From assembly GCF_954871325.1 (NCBI RefSeq), contig NC_088775.1, positions 10,393,561 through 10,457,560 of the forward strand: a DNA stretch of 64,000 nt, given 5' to 3'. The stretch comes from Gordionus sp. m RMFG-2023 (lineage: Eukaryota > Nematomorpha > Gordioida > Chordodea > Parachordodidae). Shown here in pieces: positions 11,164 through 23,334 of this stretch. The notes under the pieces are model-generated. The model worked only from the letters and a program-made list of their open reading frames with translations. It was not told the DNA's origin and searched no databases. The translations under genes were made by a program, and so were the position numbers. Position 1 is the stretch's first letter. Every line of letters begins with the position of its first letter.

Positions 11164-13221
11164 AAATCATCACAACAATCTATTTTATATAAAAAAAATA
11201 TGTATGAAGTGTATAATTTGTTTTTTAAGAAAATAATATTTAAATTTTTAAATATAGGATTTCTCATATATATAAATAGTGTTGTGTAATCGACTAATTT
11301 TAGGAATCCAACTTGGCTTAGCCGAATATTTAGGTGAAAAAATCGGCTAAGGTTAATTAAGCTTAGTGAAAAATCGGCTAAAATTAAAACTAATATCCTT
11401 TTTTATAATGTATTCATTTTTTATTTTAGTCATGAACTTCCACCTTATCTGATTTAACCACAAGGCACGTAGTAATAAATAACTGGAAACTTTAAAATTA
11501 TATTAACCATATTTATTAATAAATATTAAAGCTACTTTAGCCTCAGATAGGATCATAAACACTACCAAATTCGAGTGCACTATTAATCTAGATTATCACT
11601 CTAGTTAGGAGGCATTAAAATATTTATAAAAATTGAGCATTCCTTTTAATTTTATATCGGACAAGAATTATAAATAATTACTCATGTCCCGCACTCACTG
11701 AATTTATTAATAAAAAATTTTCAGAGATATTATGAATATTTTTAAAAAAAGGAGATTAGTGTCATCATTTAATCAAGGCAAAGACTGAAAATGAGCTAAT
11801 TCGACTTAAAGCGCGCCAAATAAGATGCGCTAAGTATCAAGACGCGAGTTAATTATTTTCTGCTTTCGTTAAATTTGAACTATATATTTTTTTAAAACTG
11901 AGAGGCACTTCTGCTATAAGGGTGTTGGGGGTGGAGGGGGAAGGGTATGACGCAAGATCTTCATTAAAATAAAATAGGGTTGGAAAGGAGGTAGGAGAAA
12001 ATAGAAAATATTTAGGGGGTTATGAGCGGGACTAAAAATAAAGCAAATACGCTGTGTCTATAGCGATTCACTCATGCGACAAGAAATTTCCTTGGGTAAT
12101 TTACAAAACCAAGCCAATAGCTCTGATGAGATTCGAAAAGCATTATCGCTTGAGGAAAAATTTCGCATTGCCTTGAGCGAATCGTGCTTTCTATACATGC
12201 AGAGTTACCCAACTATATTACATTAAATTTTTAAAATAAATATTATGTTTTTTTAAAAAATCACTGTTTCTAAAAAAAGAAAAAAATTACTGTAAAAAAA
12301 AGATATAAATAACACCCCCCCCCCCATTTTAAAGAGCTCTAAAAATTACTAAATATGTTTTTCCCTGTTCAAGTCAAGATCACAAAACACTACCCTTAAG
12401 CTTTCTCTGTTTATCAAATATATGAAATTTATTTATAACATTTGTTATTTGATTAATTTAAAAATTAAAATTGAAAGAATGGATGAATGAATGAATGACG
12501 CACATTTATTATTGAATCGAATATAAAGGTAATGTTTAGAGATGCAAATGCTGGGAATTTTTCATATTTCTTAGGGGAAAATTTCTTTTGCATCTTTATA
12601 TGCAATTATAAAAAACAATGGCAGAATCTTGAACTTTCAAGGAGGCAACTAAGGAAGGGGGAGAGAGAGCTTCTAGAGGGAGGGGTACCCCATTAAATTT
12701 TGGAACCATGCCAGAAAATCATTTTCATAGTATAAGTGAAATGTAATAAAATAAACCATTTTCGGTCAATCTAGCATGCTCTCTGATTGAAATATACAAA
12801 ATAATTTCAAACCTCCAATAACCCCCCCCCCCTTCAAGAAAACATTCTGGTTGTTGCCTATATATTCTGTGATGTATATTTTATATTTATCACATGTTTT
12901 GTCATTTCATTTTTAAAAATTCCAATATTATAAGCTATTTTTATTTATCACACCCCTTGATTAATATAATTAAATCATTTTAAAAGGTTAATTAAAGATT
13001 TGTATGGTAGATTTCACTAAATTTTTTAAATATTTCTTTTTATTTTTGTACATATTTCATATTTCATCGTTCATCTATATTTATATTTTTGTATATAAAT
13101 ATATTTTTATCCACAAAATAAAAATAACAAAATTTGATGCTTCTTTGATAATCTTAATTCTTTCATATTATAACAAAGACAATTCTCCAATGCTGTACTG
13201 TAGTTAGTGGATAAATAAAAT
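11164..13221. other. Non-coding region between hAT and LTR element
   Basis: AT-rich. A TAGTGTTGT motif at about 11278, followed by repeated ATCGGCTAA, suggests the end of another small transposon. The island at 12052-12205 is listed separately. Short poly-C runs occur at about 12307 and 12815. The open frame at 13004-13207 is Phe/Ile/Tyr low-complexity translation of A+T and is not supported as a gene. Confidence 0.35.
12052..12205. repeat. Imperfect palindrome, GC-richer, open on both strands
   Basis: Left and right arms are imperfect inverted copies: CGATTCACTC..ATGCG..AAATTT against CGATTCGCTCAAGGCAATGCG read from the other strand. The plus strand has an open frame from the ATG at about 12074 (starting MRQEISLGNL, about 50 residues), and the minus strand is also open across the arms. 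It is either a small inverted-repeat element or an exon whose codons happen to be palindromic. I cannot decide; no splice pair is convincing on either strand. Confidence 0.4.
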
Positions 13222-13226
13222 GTTTT

Positions 13227-13418
13227 TAAAGAGAATAAGGAGAATAACGTTTATGGGGAGAGTAAGATATATTTTATTATTATTTTTATATTCATACACA
13301 CACTATATATATATTATCTAAAAATATAAATTAGAATACATATAATCAAAACGAAAAACAAAAAGTAATAATAGGTAAGTACAAAAATTAGATTATATTA
13401 AATTTTGAATATATAACA
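13227..13418 (-). repeat. 3' LTR of the Ty3/gypsy element
   Basis: 192 bp, nearly the same sequence as the outer parts of the 5' LTR. It is preceded in element orientation by the purine tract AGAAGAAGGAGAA and followed by the GTTTT target duplication. Confidence 0.92.
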
Positions 13419-13852
13419 TTCTCCTTCTTCTAAAAAGCCTTCACACTTTAATTATGTTATCGTAGTTAGTTTGTTCATCATGGTGTTTCACAAGTCATTA
13501 TATCGTTGGCTTGTCCCAATCGTTGGTTTGTTTAAATCGATTTTGCACATTGGTTTGTTTAAATCGCAAGCTTGATATCCTTATCGTAAGTTGTCCTTAT
13601 AAATCGTGACTTTGTCATATAGCTTGCTTGTCACCTCAGTTGTTATTATTATCATTTTTCAAAATTGTTATTATCATCAGTGTTACGAATAATGAGAAAT
13701 AATAATTCATTAAATTGGATATAAGAATAAATGAAGAATAATAAATCAATAAGATTGTTATATAATATTTTCAGCGTTTTAATTTTTTGCGTTTTAGTGT
13801 AAGCGTTTTAATATTTAATTTACTTTATGCAATTTAATACTTATTTTATATT

Positions 13853-14949
13853 TTAAGTTATGTAGTCTTTTAAATAAACAGGTTTTTGTTTAATTCGCAC
13901 AGGTCTAGAAATAGGTGTTATATCGTTATTATCAGTAATTTTTATATTTATGTCCACACTTCCCTCCTTAAAAGAATCCTTAGAGTCATAGTTAATAATT
14001 GTGTTAAAACAGTTTCTAATTCTTATTTGATCTAAATGTCTCCTCAAAATACCTTTCTCTGTCTTAATTTGGAACATCATGTCACTTTCTTTATGTGTGA
14101 TCATGCCTTTGCACCATTTATCATCATGTACTTTGTACCAAAAATCTCCTACGTTAAAGGTTCTATTTCGTGGTAAAGTAACGTTTATTTTATTCTCTTT
14201 CTCCTCCAACGGTTTTAATAAGTCCCATTTAATTCTAATATCATTAAACATTCTCTGAGATGGTGTAACTCCTGTAGTATCATTACGCGTATTACTGTAA
14301 TTAAATAAAAATTTGCCAAGTGCGATATCTAGGTCAATTTTAATATTCCTTTTCACATGTGTTTTGAACGTTCTCACCATGCGTTCTACCTGGCCATTGG
14401 ATTGCTGTAAGCAGATGTGAGCACATGTTTGATACCGAAATTGTTGCAAAATTTTTCAAAATCGTTACTCGTAAAGTTAGTGCCGTTATCAGTAAATATA
14501 GTTTCAGGTATTCCATATAGCGAAATAGTTTTAAAGATTTCTTTTAAAGTAACTTCAGTCGTAATATTTTTAACAGGAATAATAATTGGAAATTTGCTGT
14601 AGGCATCGACTATTATCAACCAATTTTTTGTGAAAAACGGACCCGCATAATCTATGTGTATCCTTTCAAACGGTTTGGTTGCCGAAACCCATGGTTTTTG
14701 TATCTTTATAGGAATATCATGATATATGTTACAATCGTCACAACCCATTACTATGTCATTTTTTATACCAGGCCACCACATGTAATCTTTGGCTAAGGAT
14801 TTAATTTTTCCTGATCCCAAGTGACCTTCATGTAATGACTGTAGTATATTTTTTCTCATAGAAGACGGAATTATGATTCTGTTGCTTTTGTAAAGACAAT
14901 CCTTAATTATATTTAATTCCAAATCAATGTTTTTATAAATATTATTCAT
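13853..14949 (-). pseudogene. Integrase region of the Ty3/gypsy fossil
   Basis: Minus-strand frames here show an HHCC zinc-binding region (HEGHLGSGK ... CDDCNIYHD) and an integrase core with HIDYAGPF, VDAYSKF and TDNGTNF, features of the retroviral DDE integrase. A C-terminal tail follows with a motif like 'FNVGDFWYKV'. Part of a broken element; not a host gene. Confidence 0.9.
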
Positions 14950-14999
14950 TATAGGCCTTTGTTCTTAATATCATTTATGACTATTCCACTTCTGGAGTC

Positions 15000-16311
15000 T
15001 TATGGGCATGGTGTTATTATCCTTAAGACCCTTGGTAAAATGTGAACTAAAGGTTTATGGTCAGTAATAATTGTAAATTTTGTGCCGATTAAGTATTCCT
15101 TGTACCTCCTTTTACCGAACATAATAGCGAGAGCTTCACGCTTAATATTGGTGTAATTCATTTCGGATTTTAATAAAGTTCTTGAAGCGAAAGCCATAGG
15201 TTTTTCTTTACCATCTTTTTCAGTATGAAATAGTACAGCTCCTAAACCACATTTCAATGCGTCAGTGGCTATACCTATATGTAATTCAGGGTTAAAATAT
15301 GTCAAAGCAGGTGGAAGACTAATCAACTTCTTAAGATCATTAAAACTTTTAGAGTGTTCTATGTTCCAAGCCCATATTTCTTTGTTGACAATCTTATATA
15401 GAGGATCGGCAATCTCTGCAAAATTGTTCAAAAATTTTCTATAGTAGCCAGCCATTCTCAGAAATGTTGATAATTCAGCAGCTGATTTTGGCTCTGGCAT
15501 ATTAATTATTGCTTCGATTTTGTCGTGATTAGCATGAATCCCCTTGGCGTCAATATTATGACCCAGGAACCTCACTTTGTTTTTAAAGAACACACTTTTA
15601 TTAAGGTTAGGTATTAGCCCAAACGATGATATTCTATCAAACACTTTTTTTATGTTGTTAAGGTGATCTTCATCGTTTTTTCCAGTTATAAGTAAATCAT
15701 CAATGTAAAATATAACGTCATCCATAACACCGAAGATTTGATCCATGATCTGTTGAAAAATTGAGTCTAGTAAATTGGTAATATCCCTTGTGCGTAGATA
15801 TGGTTAAAATACTTCTGCAACTTTTATCAATTGGTATATGATAGCAAGCATTTTTAAAGTCAATCTTCGTAAATTTCTTTCCTTCTGAAAGTTTAGCTAT
15901 TAGATCATTGATTCGTGGTAGAGGGTATCTGAAATCTTCTAGAGCTGGGTTTACAGTGTCCTTAAAATCAGCACAAAGCCTAATGCTCCCATCATCTTCA
16001 TAGACAGCGGTAACAGGACTTGCCCATCGGACATCATTCACCGGCTCAATTATTTTATCATGTATCCATTTCTTAAGTTCATTGCTTACTAGATCAATTT
16101 TTGAATATGGAATACGTCTAGGCGGTATAATTTTAGGTTGGGCATCTCTTCTTAAATGTAACTTGGCACTTGCTTTGTTGATTGGCCCATTAGTCAATTT
16201 GGATTCACACTCTTTAATCAATTTTTTTATTTCATCTTCGTAATTAGTGTCAACATTTGCTATAATATTTAAAATATTTTTGAAGGCATTGATCCATGTA
16301 CGTCCCAACAA
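15000..16311 (-). pseudogene. Reverse transcriptase / RNase H region of the Ty3/gypsy fossil
   Basis: The polymerase region shows VRWASPVTAVYEDDGSIRLC, YPLPRINDLI and FTKIDFKNACYHIPI, followed by the active-site box YIDDLL and the FLRMAGYYRKF thumb motif. RNase H follows with IATDALKCGLGAVLF and TIITDHKPL. Motif wording is typical of Ty3/gypsy. Fossil. Confidence 0.93.
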
Positions 16312-16444
16312 GGCATTTTTACTTGATTCGACGACTACCGCTTGTAATCATTTTGAGATACCTTCATAAGTCACTTTAACTTGAGTGATGCCGATGATCT
16401 TAATTAAATTTCCGTCATAAGCGGTAAGTTGTAACTCGGATTTC

Positions 16445-17960
16445 TTAACATCTCATACTAAGTTTTTTAGCCAGACCATGAGGTAAAATAGTATGTTTTG
16501 AGCCTGTGTCGACATGCATACATTTAACAATATCGTTCACTTTTAAAGTAGTTATGAATGCATTATCTTTGTCATTGATCATGTCACCAGATAAGTTGTT
16601 AACATTGAAATCGTTATCATCTCTGTTCTTTGTAGAGTCAACTCTCTTCAATAATTTCTTCAATATTCATATTATAATCATTGTTTGTATTGTATTTGCT
16701 TTCTATTATTGTTGTCGCTATCTCTATAATTATTTGAGTTGTTGTTATATTGTATTTGCTTTCTCTGATTATTATCACTACCTCTATAATTATTTGAATT
16801 GTTGTAATAAGATTGGTAATTGTTACGATTTCCGTCACCGTATTGGATCTGTTTTCTTTGATTATTATCATGCCATGTGTTATTTCTACCATAATTAGAT
16901 TGATTATTATTGTTGTAGGTTGTAGCGATTGTTATTGTAGTTATAGTTATTACAATTATCGTGGTATCTCAAATTATTATTACCGTAATTCCTATTATTG
17001 TATCTAAAATTATTATTGTAATTCATCTCTATTTCTATTATCATAATTATTTCTAAAATTATTATCAGGTCTAAAACTTTCTTTCTTTCTTTCTTTCTTT
17101 CTATTATTATTGTCATTTCTATTTCTATTGTTAAAGTGTTTATCTTTATCAGACTTTTTATCGTTATTCATATAACTTATATTATCAACATCTGATTTAT
17201 CATTGATACTATATAATTTAATTCCTAATTCTACCATATCATTTAAAGTTAAATTAATATTTTTACAAAATATAAATTTTATTTTGTCATTTAAGGTAGA
17301 TGTACATAATTTTTCTTTTAATATACTATCGTCCGAAAAATTACATTTTTTATGCAGTTTAGATTCTCTTATTGCATGAAATTCTCACTCGAGTTCTGCT
17401 GTAATAAGTTAAATTTATTTATTAAAATGTTTTTATCTTGCACAGGTAAAAGGTAACTTAACTTTTTTGTCACTATTTTAAGATCTAATATGTCGGTATC
17501 GGAACAAATTGATTTATTATTGTCAAAGACCTCGTCTGATAAATTATTAAGCAAAGTATTTATTTTAATAGAGTCCGATAATGTGCTGGTCGAAAAATAA
17601 CTTAATATTCTGCGTAAGTAAATCTCAGTAAGTAGTCCAACCAATTTTGGAATTTTGTATATTAATTCTGGTTTTATATCCATGTTTTATTAATAAATCG
17701 TATATATTAGAAATTATAACATATCATATTTTAACAAAAATACAATGTAGTTGGATAAACTCCGACTTCTTGTATACGTAATATTTACCATTCAATAATT
17801 CAAAACAATTAATCATTTCCTTAAGGTTCACAAATTCAAATAAAACGTCGTCACTACCCAGTATCCTTGAGTAGTGCTCATCACAATTGTAAGTCAATTC
17901 AAATAGTATATCGTAAACAGAAATTTCCCAAGGAATATTAACGAGTTTGAAAGAAAACAT
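16445..17960 (-). pseudogene. Gag-like and protease region of the Ty3/gypsy fossil
   Basis: About 16500-16560 carries the aspartic protease signature CMHVDTGSKHTIL. Upstream in element order, 16.6-17.35 kb is an Asn/Arg/Tyr-rich low-complexity stretch with a TTTC microsatellite at 17078-17101, and 17369-17960 holds short non-repetitive frames that occupy the gag position. No zinc knuckle is recognisable. The Asn-rich tract may be natural to this gag or an expanded AT-rich repeat. Confidence 0.75.
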
Positions 17961-18094
17961 AATGGAAATAATTTTAAAATGATTTTACCTTATATCTCCT
18001 TCTTTATATAGAATTTATTTGTTTCGTTTAATAATTTTTTTATTATTCATATTTACATTGTTAGTGGCGAGTTTTTTTTGCCTACGGAGCACCA

Positions 18095-18375
18095 TAAAGA
18101 GAATAAGGAGAATAACTTATGGTGAGAGTAAGTAAAAATATATTTTATTATTATTTTTATATTCATACACACACTTTATATATATTATCTAAAAATATAA
18201 ATTAGAATACATATAATCAAAACGAAAAACAAAAAGTAATAATAAGTAAGGTTACAAAAATTAGATTAAAAATATAAATTTTTAAATTAGAATATATATT
18301 ATCAAACGAAAAACAAAAAGTAATAATAGGTATGGTTACAAAAATTAGATTATATTAAATTTTAAATATATAACA
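18095..18375 (-). repeat. 5' LTR of the Ty3/gypsy element
   Basis: 281 bp. It is longer than the 3' LTR because an internal stretch containing AAACGAAAAACAAAAAGTAA is present twice. The primer-binding site abuts its inner end (18094 downward). Confidence 0.92.
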
Positions 18376-18497
18376 GTTTTATATTAAATAATTGTGGTTT
18401 TACTTTATAAATCTAATTATATTTTAAAATTTAAACTTTTTATTAAAGAGACAATATTGTAATTAAAAAATAATTAAAACAAATCAATATGATTTTT

Positions 18498-18549
18498 AAG
18501 CATTATGCATCACTTCTCCACTGGCATAACAATATAATTAAAATAATAA
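18498..18549 (+). repeat. Direct repeat, copy 1 (partner at 20758-20801)
   Basis: Contains TTCTCCACTGGCATAACAAT followed by ATAATTAAAATAAT, repeated without visible change at 20766-20801. The two copies bracket about 2.2 kb, as if a segment had inserted with, or been duplicated together with, this flank. Confidence 0.6.
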
Positions 18550-18757
18550 TTTTGGTTTATGATATTATTTTATTCTATTTTTTATTTATCTTTTATTAAC
18601 ATTACAATAATTATTTTTTTGAAAAAATATTTAATTTTTAAAAAGCGCCATCATTAGGAGGGATTTATATTGTATATTATAATTTTCATATATTTTTTTA
18701 AAATAATTAATCTAACATTCTTATAACACAGTGCCAATATTATAAATAAATAAAATA
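18550..18757 (+). repeat. Dispersed ~200-bp repeat, copy 1
   Basis: More than 90% identical by eye to 26478-26677, including the distinctive AAAGCGCCATCATTAGGAGG core and the AACATTCTTATAACACAGTG tail. Non-coding; family unknown. Confidence 0.8.
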
Positions 18758-20483
18758 TAAATCAATTTCAAATATATTTTGGCAGTTTGCCTTGTCCGTA
18801 TATTTTCCCTTTTAAATATAAAAGCGAATTTATCCCTAAATTAGCTAGAGTCAAATAGGTTAAACGATAAATTATTTTTAACAATATATATCAGTATTAG
18901 TTTATTTAAATGTTTATTTTCTTCAGGTTGTAGTTTTCTTATACCTGATAAATTTTTGGGCAATATTTCTTCAGTTTGAAAAATAATATCTAGATGTGAT
19001 ATTTTAATATGATTTTTAAGGTTGGCTAAAATATATTAAAAATAGATTTTACAAATATATTTTACTTGTAGCTGTATGGATACTGTAGATTTTCTCAATG
19101 CACACTTTTGCGCCTTAATTTATTAGGTGTATTTTCAAACATATTTTTTATATTGAAATTGGTATTAAATATTGAAGAAGTATATGTATTGGCTGAGGAG
19201 GTAAAAGAGCTTTGACTTAAATTATGGTCTTGATCCATATGATCCGCCTACAATTTATAATTATGTTAGCAATAAATTGTAATATATATATAATATTACT
19301 TCGTATTCGTAATTTTCATCCATTTAAATTTTAATATATATTTTTTTAATTTCATTCAAATAAAAATAATAATAATTTTATACTAAATCTCTGAAATAAT
19401 AAATTCTTATTTCTTATAATTAATTTGTCAACGCCTAGCTGGCACCTAATTAAGGGAGTGATGGAATCATTTTATTTTTTTGGTAACTCCCTTTTTCCTT
19501 TCCTCCTCTTTTTAATAAATTATTATTTTCATTTGTTTTCATGATACTTTTAAAATAAATAATATCAAAAGCTGTTTAAGATTTTTTTTATAAAGGGGGG
19601 AGGGGGGTTATTTTTTAATCCCTCCTTTATTTCTTTCTCCCAAAATAAATCTATCTTTTTAAATAAATTTTGGGCTATGCTATAAAGTTATATAAAAGTA
19701 AAAAATTTTTGTTTTTTTTAACATTAAGAAATTTTTTTTTAATAAGTACATTTTGTTAGATATAAGTAGAAGAATACATATTCAATATCAATATATTAAA
19801 TCAATTACAGATAAAATTATTGAAATTATTCAATATCACAGAAAATAAAATTTCTGCATTTATATAGGCACCGATCATATTGTTAATATATGGTGAATTC
19901 CATATCCCTTCAATTTTTCTTAAATTTTGTATACAGGTAGTATATACTATAACTAAGAAAAAGATGAAATTTTATCTTCCAACACTGTTTACTCGCTAAG
20001 ATATGGCCGTTTAAAGCGCGGAAAAATTGTACATGAGTCAACCCTAAAGGCCTTTTGATCGAAAAAATGATCTGGATATTGGGTCAGATGAAAAAAATCA
20101 ACCCAAACCTTAGATAGTCCTTTAAAAAACGACCCATATTTTAGATAGGATAAATAAAATGACTACAACTTTAGGTTGAAGTCGTAAAAAAAGAACCGAT
20201 GTTTGAGTCTGAGTCAAAAAAAGGACCCAACTATTCGTCTTCTAGTCGACTAAAGTATATAACTCGTATAACGACTTAATAAGTTTTTTAAATTATCTAT
20301 CGATTGATACCTCTAATAATCATATATTTATATACTTTAATAAATTCAATAAGAAATATTAAAATATATGTGTCTGTGCTCGGGATTCATGCTATAGCTG
20401 ATTAGTCGAGAGCCAGGTCAGGGTATATAACAACCAACAATTAACAACACTAATATAAGTAATCGAGTTTCATAAAATTTAAG

Positions 20484-20759
20484 TTAACCTGAGTTCACGA
20501 CTCAAATTCATAACTCGAGTCGCGACTTGAGTTAACAATTCAAGTTCATAAGTGGAGTCACGACTTGAGTTATCACATTAATAACTCGAGTCGCGACTTG
20601 AGTTAACGACTCAAATTAATAACTCGAGTCGCGACTTGAGTTAATGACTCAAGTTCAGAACTCGAGTTAAAAAATGAGTCGACTAATCGACTCAAAACTC
20701 GTTATTGCGACTTCGACTCGGAGTCGAAGTCGGTAAAACTCGACTATTTAACAACACTA
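20484..20759. repeat. Tandem array of a ~37-bp CTCGAGTCGCGACTTGAG unit
   Basis: Four imperfect units starting near 20511, 20549, 20583 and 20620, each built of AACTCGAGTCGCGACTTGAG plus a GACTCAA(A/G)TT spacer, itself a dyad (ACTCGAGTCGCGACTTGAGT). The array ends in GACTTCGACTCGGAGTCGAA and AACAACACTA. The last motif resembles the reversed TAGTGTTGTT terminus of other small elements here, so the array probably forms the subterminal part of a transposon. Confidence 0.75.
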
Positions 20760-20801
20760 AGCATTACTTCTCCACTGGCATAACAATATAATTAAAATAA
20801 T
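20758..20801 (+). repeat. Direct repeat, copy 2 (partner at 18498-18549)
   Basis: Same 36-base core as 18514-18549, immediately after the end of the CTCGAG-array element (AACAACACTA). Confidence 0.6.
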
Positions 20802-20831
20802 TTCTAATAAATAAATAAAATAGATATTACT

Positions 20832-21090
20832 CTAAAAAAATGTAATTTTATAAAAAATACTAAAACATAATGTGCCTTTTAATTTGCCTTTTAATTTGCT
20901 TGGCATTGCTGAACTGAAATTCAGGAAGTATAAAGAGGAGAGACCGGCGATAGTGTTAGCTGGAATAAGTATGGTCATATAACATAAACCAACATAATTG
21001 AATATGACATTGTAACCAAACATATATATCAATGAGGTGCATAAATGATTATAAAAAGGTATACCATAAAAATGGTCAAATAAAAATTAA
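20832..21090. other. Open, GC-richer stretch of uncertain nature
   Basis: The minus strand is open from about 21075 to 20832 with a partly hydrophobic peptide (TILIPANTIAGLSSLYFLNF). The plus strand is also open over about 20895-20985 (AELKFRKYKEERPAIVLAGI), which loosely recalls a cyclin-fold helix pair. Neither strand has a convincing splice pair, so this may be a decayed exon or retrocopy. I do not assign a product. Confidence 0.2.
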
Positions 21091-21189
21091 AAATGACCTC
21101 ATGAATACTTTTTAAAATCTCTAGTTTCTCAGATTAAATATTAATTCTAAATTATAAGGTAATCTATATATCATGTTTAAACAAATATT

Positions 21190-23330
21190 CATAATATAAC
21201 ATGTATGAAAACCCTGAGGCAAGTTTTGGCGGAGTGAATATTAAAGAAAATTTTTAGATACATGATCCGTTTTTTAAACTATGGACTAGCGGGTTATAAA
21301 CAAATTTTAGAACCATGGGCTGGCGTTCGAGTTGAGAATTTGCCCATTGCCACATCTAGTGCGCCAGATACAAAATATGAATTGAATTTGAAATATCAAG
21401 CAATTTTTGTCCAACTCAAAGAAATTGCCGTTACACCAGCTGATTTATTAAAATTTTTATTCGTTTATTTATAATCCCATGACTTGCCCGGTTTGACTTA
21501 ATGATTAAATTTATAATAAAACAATCTACCAAACCTTTAAACAACCCTCATCCGCTGCTCTCTAACCTTTAGTCCTACTCTTTACTTAAGATACTTGTAT
21601 AATTTTAAATATATCTTATTCAATTGAAAAATTCTCTCAGTTGAACCTTTTTTGAGTTGAGATATTATCATTTTTTATAAAGGACGCCATAACACCCACC
21701 GCGAACGTGTCTTTTTCATATCTTTAAATAATTGTAAGATTAATTTTTCATTTGAAATATGATTTTAGTTCTACCATAGAGTTAGAGAAGAATAAAATTA
21801 TACGTTTATTAAATTATTTGGTAAATTTACTTTAACTATTTTTTATATCTCCAATTTTTTATGGCTAGTAATCCTCGTATAACGTTATAGGATTGTTTTA
21901 GTGCATTAACAGCGATTCGAAAATTCACACTCACATCGCACTCATTGCTTTACAATGGTAACATTAAATTAATGAGTGTGCAGTAAAATGACTAAATTCT
22001 AAATATCTGATTTTGCCCCAATTTTTAGTACGTGATTATTACTTATTAATTCCTCGTTTTACTAACCATAAATAAAGAAACCGAATTATATAAACAACAA
22101 AAAAAGCTATGATTTCACACTAAGTCAACGCAACTTTCGGAAACACTAATTCTGAAAGTATATATTAGTATTTTTAGATTTAAAGGTAAGAAGCATTATT
22201 AGCAATATAATATTTTTAAAAAAATCAACATGTCTGAACGGAAAATATAAAAGCATTGAAAATCTGGTTTATGCAAAATTATATTCCCGATTAGTACTTA
22301 ATATTTATCGAAGTTTCGCCAGCCATTAAATTGAAATGAAAATATATGACATCACGCCCTAGGTCATTTCCAGATAGGTTTTTTCATAGCAGTTTCATAG
22401 ACAATATATAATACAAGCGTGATAGAATTATTTATGAAAGGAAAATTAAAATATTTTCATGTCAGATTATATCTAGAAGACGGAAGGTTAAAATTTAGAA
22501 CTGATCACATGTATATGCTATTGTATAGTGGCACCGTCAAATAACAATATAGAATATATTAAAAAGTAATAACTGATACAATCAGTCAAAACTTTGCTAA
22601 TTATCTTTAAAAGAGTTAAAATATAAGACTTACAGGCAATTTTAGAAGCTCAGGTTCGAGGTACAAATTTTTTAACAGTTCAGGTTCAGTTTGAATCCCT
22701 GGTATAGTACTTCATTCCATTTAATGGGCAATTGAGCCCTCATTGGACCTGCAAACAAAATGTTTTCTACACCAAGTCTGGTCCAAATTTTATAAAAAAT
22801 GTCCTCAATCTTTCTAGCCTTAAAAGTAAAAATTATATAAGGTGAAAAATTACTAACGAAACTTTTAAAAAAGGTACTTTGTAAACATTATAATATTCAT
22901 ACCCCCCCCCCTCCCTACCGAAAATCTAATTTTTTCTTATTTTATAATTTAATAGACAGACTGAACCTTAAAAGTATTTTTAAAATAATTTAAACTCTTA
23001 ATTCGAACAATTCTTTAATTTTACCAAAATTTTGAGTAATCTAATTCCGATTAACTGCTATGTGTTAGAAAATGTCTTAATAAATTGGACAAATATCTAA
23101 GTTAGACAAAAATCTTGGTACCAACGTTGCCCAAATTAGACAGGTTTAATCAATGACCACTTGCCCTCCTCCTCATGGTAGATTGACAATTCTAACCCAT
23201 AAAACTTTCCATGGTGGGTAGTTTGGAGTCGGAGTTATCCTTAAACCTATTTTTCTGTAGTAGCGGATATTAGATGGTTCATTTGGCACCATCTAACAAA
23301 TCTGTATTATTTTTTTTGCTTAGATCGTGG
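21190..23330. other. Non-coding region with a dispersed-repeat fragment
   Basis: The frame at 21262-21474 ends in a block (GCTGATTTATTAAAATTTTTATTCG, in part) that recurs, changed, at 60855-60890 in a phosphatase intron, so it is repeat sequence and not a gene. The rest is AT-rich, with a poly-C tract near 22903 and short CAGGTTC motifs at 22640-22700. Confidence 0.35.
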
Positions 23331-23334
23331 CTGC

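Larger units (their letters stand above)
13222..18380 (-). mobile_element. Ty3/gypsy LTR retrotransposon, broken
   Basis: Complete element on the minus strand with a 5-bp target duplication GTTTT (13222-13226 and 18376-18380). 5' LTR 18095-18375, 3' LTR 13227-13418; both begin TGTTATAT and end TCTTTA in element orientation. A primer-binding site starting TGGTGCTCCGTAGG lies directly inside the 5' LTR, and a purine tract AGAAGAAGGAGAA directly before the 3' LTR. In order the body shows a gag-like region, aspartic protease, reverse transcriptase, RNase H and integrase, the Ty3/gypsy (Metaviridae) order. The coding region is spread over several short frames and looks broken, with roughly half a dozen breaks. 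The LTRs are very similar apart from an internal duplication in the 5' copy, so it is a fairly young fossil. Confidence 0.95.
18381..20483. other. Repeat-rich AT sequence
   Basis: No gene seen. 18550-18757 is one copy of a ~200-bp repeat (second copy 26478-26677). 19.97-20.28 kb contains scattered GACCCA / AGTCGACT motifs that lead into the CTCGAG array. A TTTTTAATCCCTCC-type GC-rich patch is at about 19594-19625. Confidence 0.35.

Noticed and set aside
13004-13207. 67-residue open frame
   Set aside because: Phe/Ile/Tyr-rich translation of A+T low complexity.
16638-17237. Overlapping Asn/Tyr/Ile-rich frames on both strands as separate genes
   Set aside because: Low-complexity AAT/ATT repeats inside the gag position of the Ty3/gypsy fossil.
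20484-20759. CRISPR-like array of spaced repeats
   Set aside because: Units are near-contiguous and diverged, the spacers are themselves repeats, and the genome is animal.
21262-21474. 70-residue plus-strand open frame as a gene
   Set aside because: Its end recurs in a phosphatase intron near 60.86 kb, so it is repeat sequence; no known domain or splice context.
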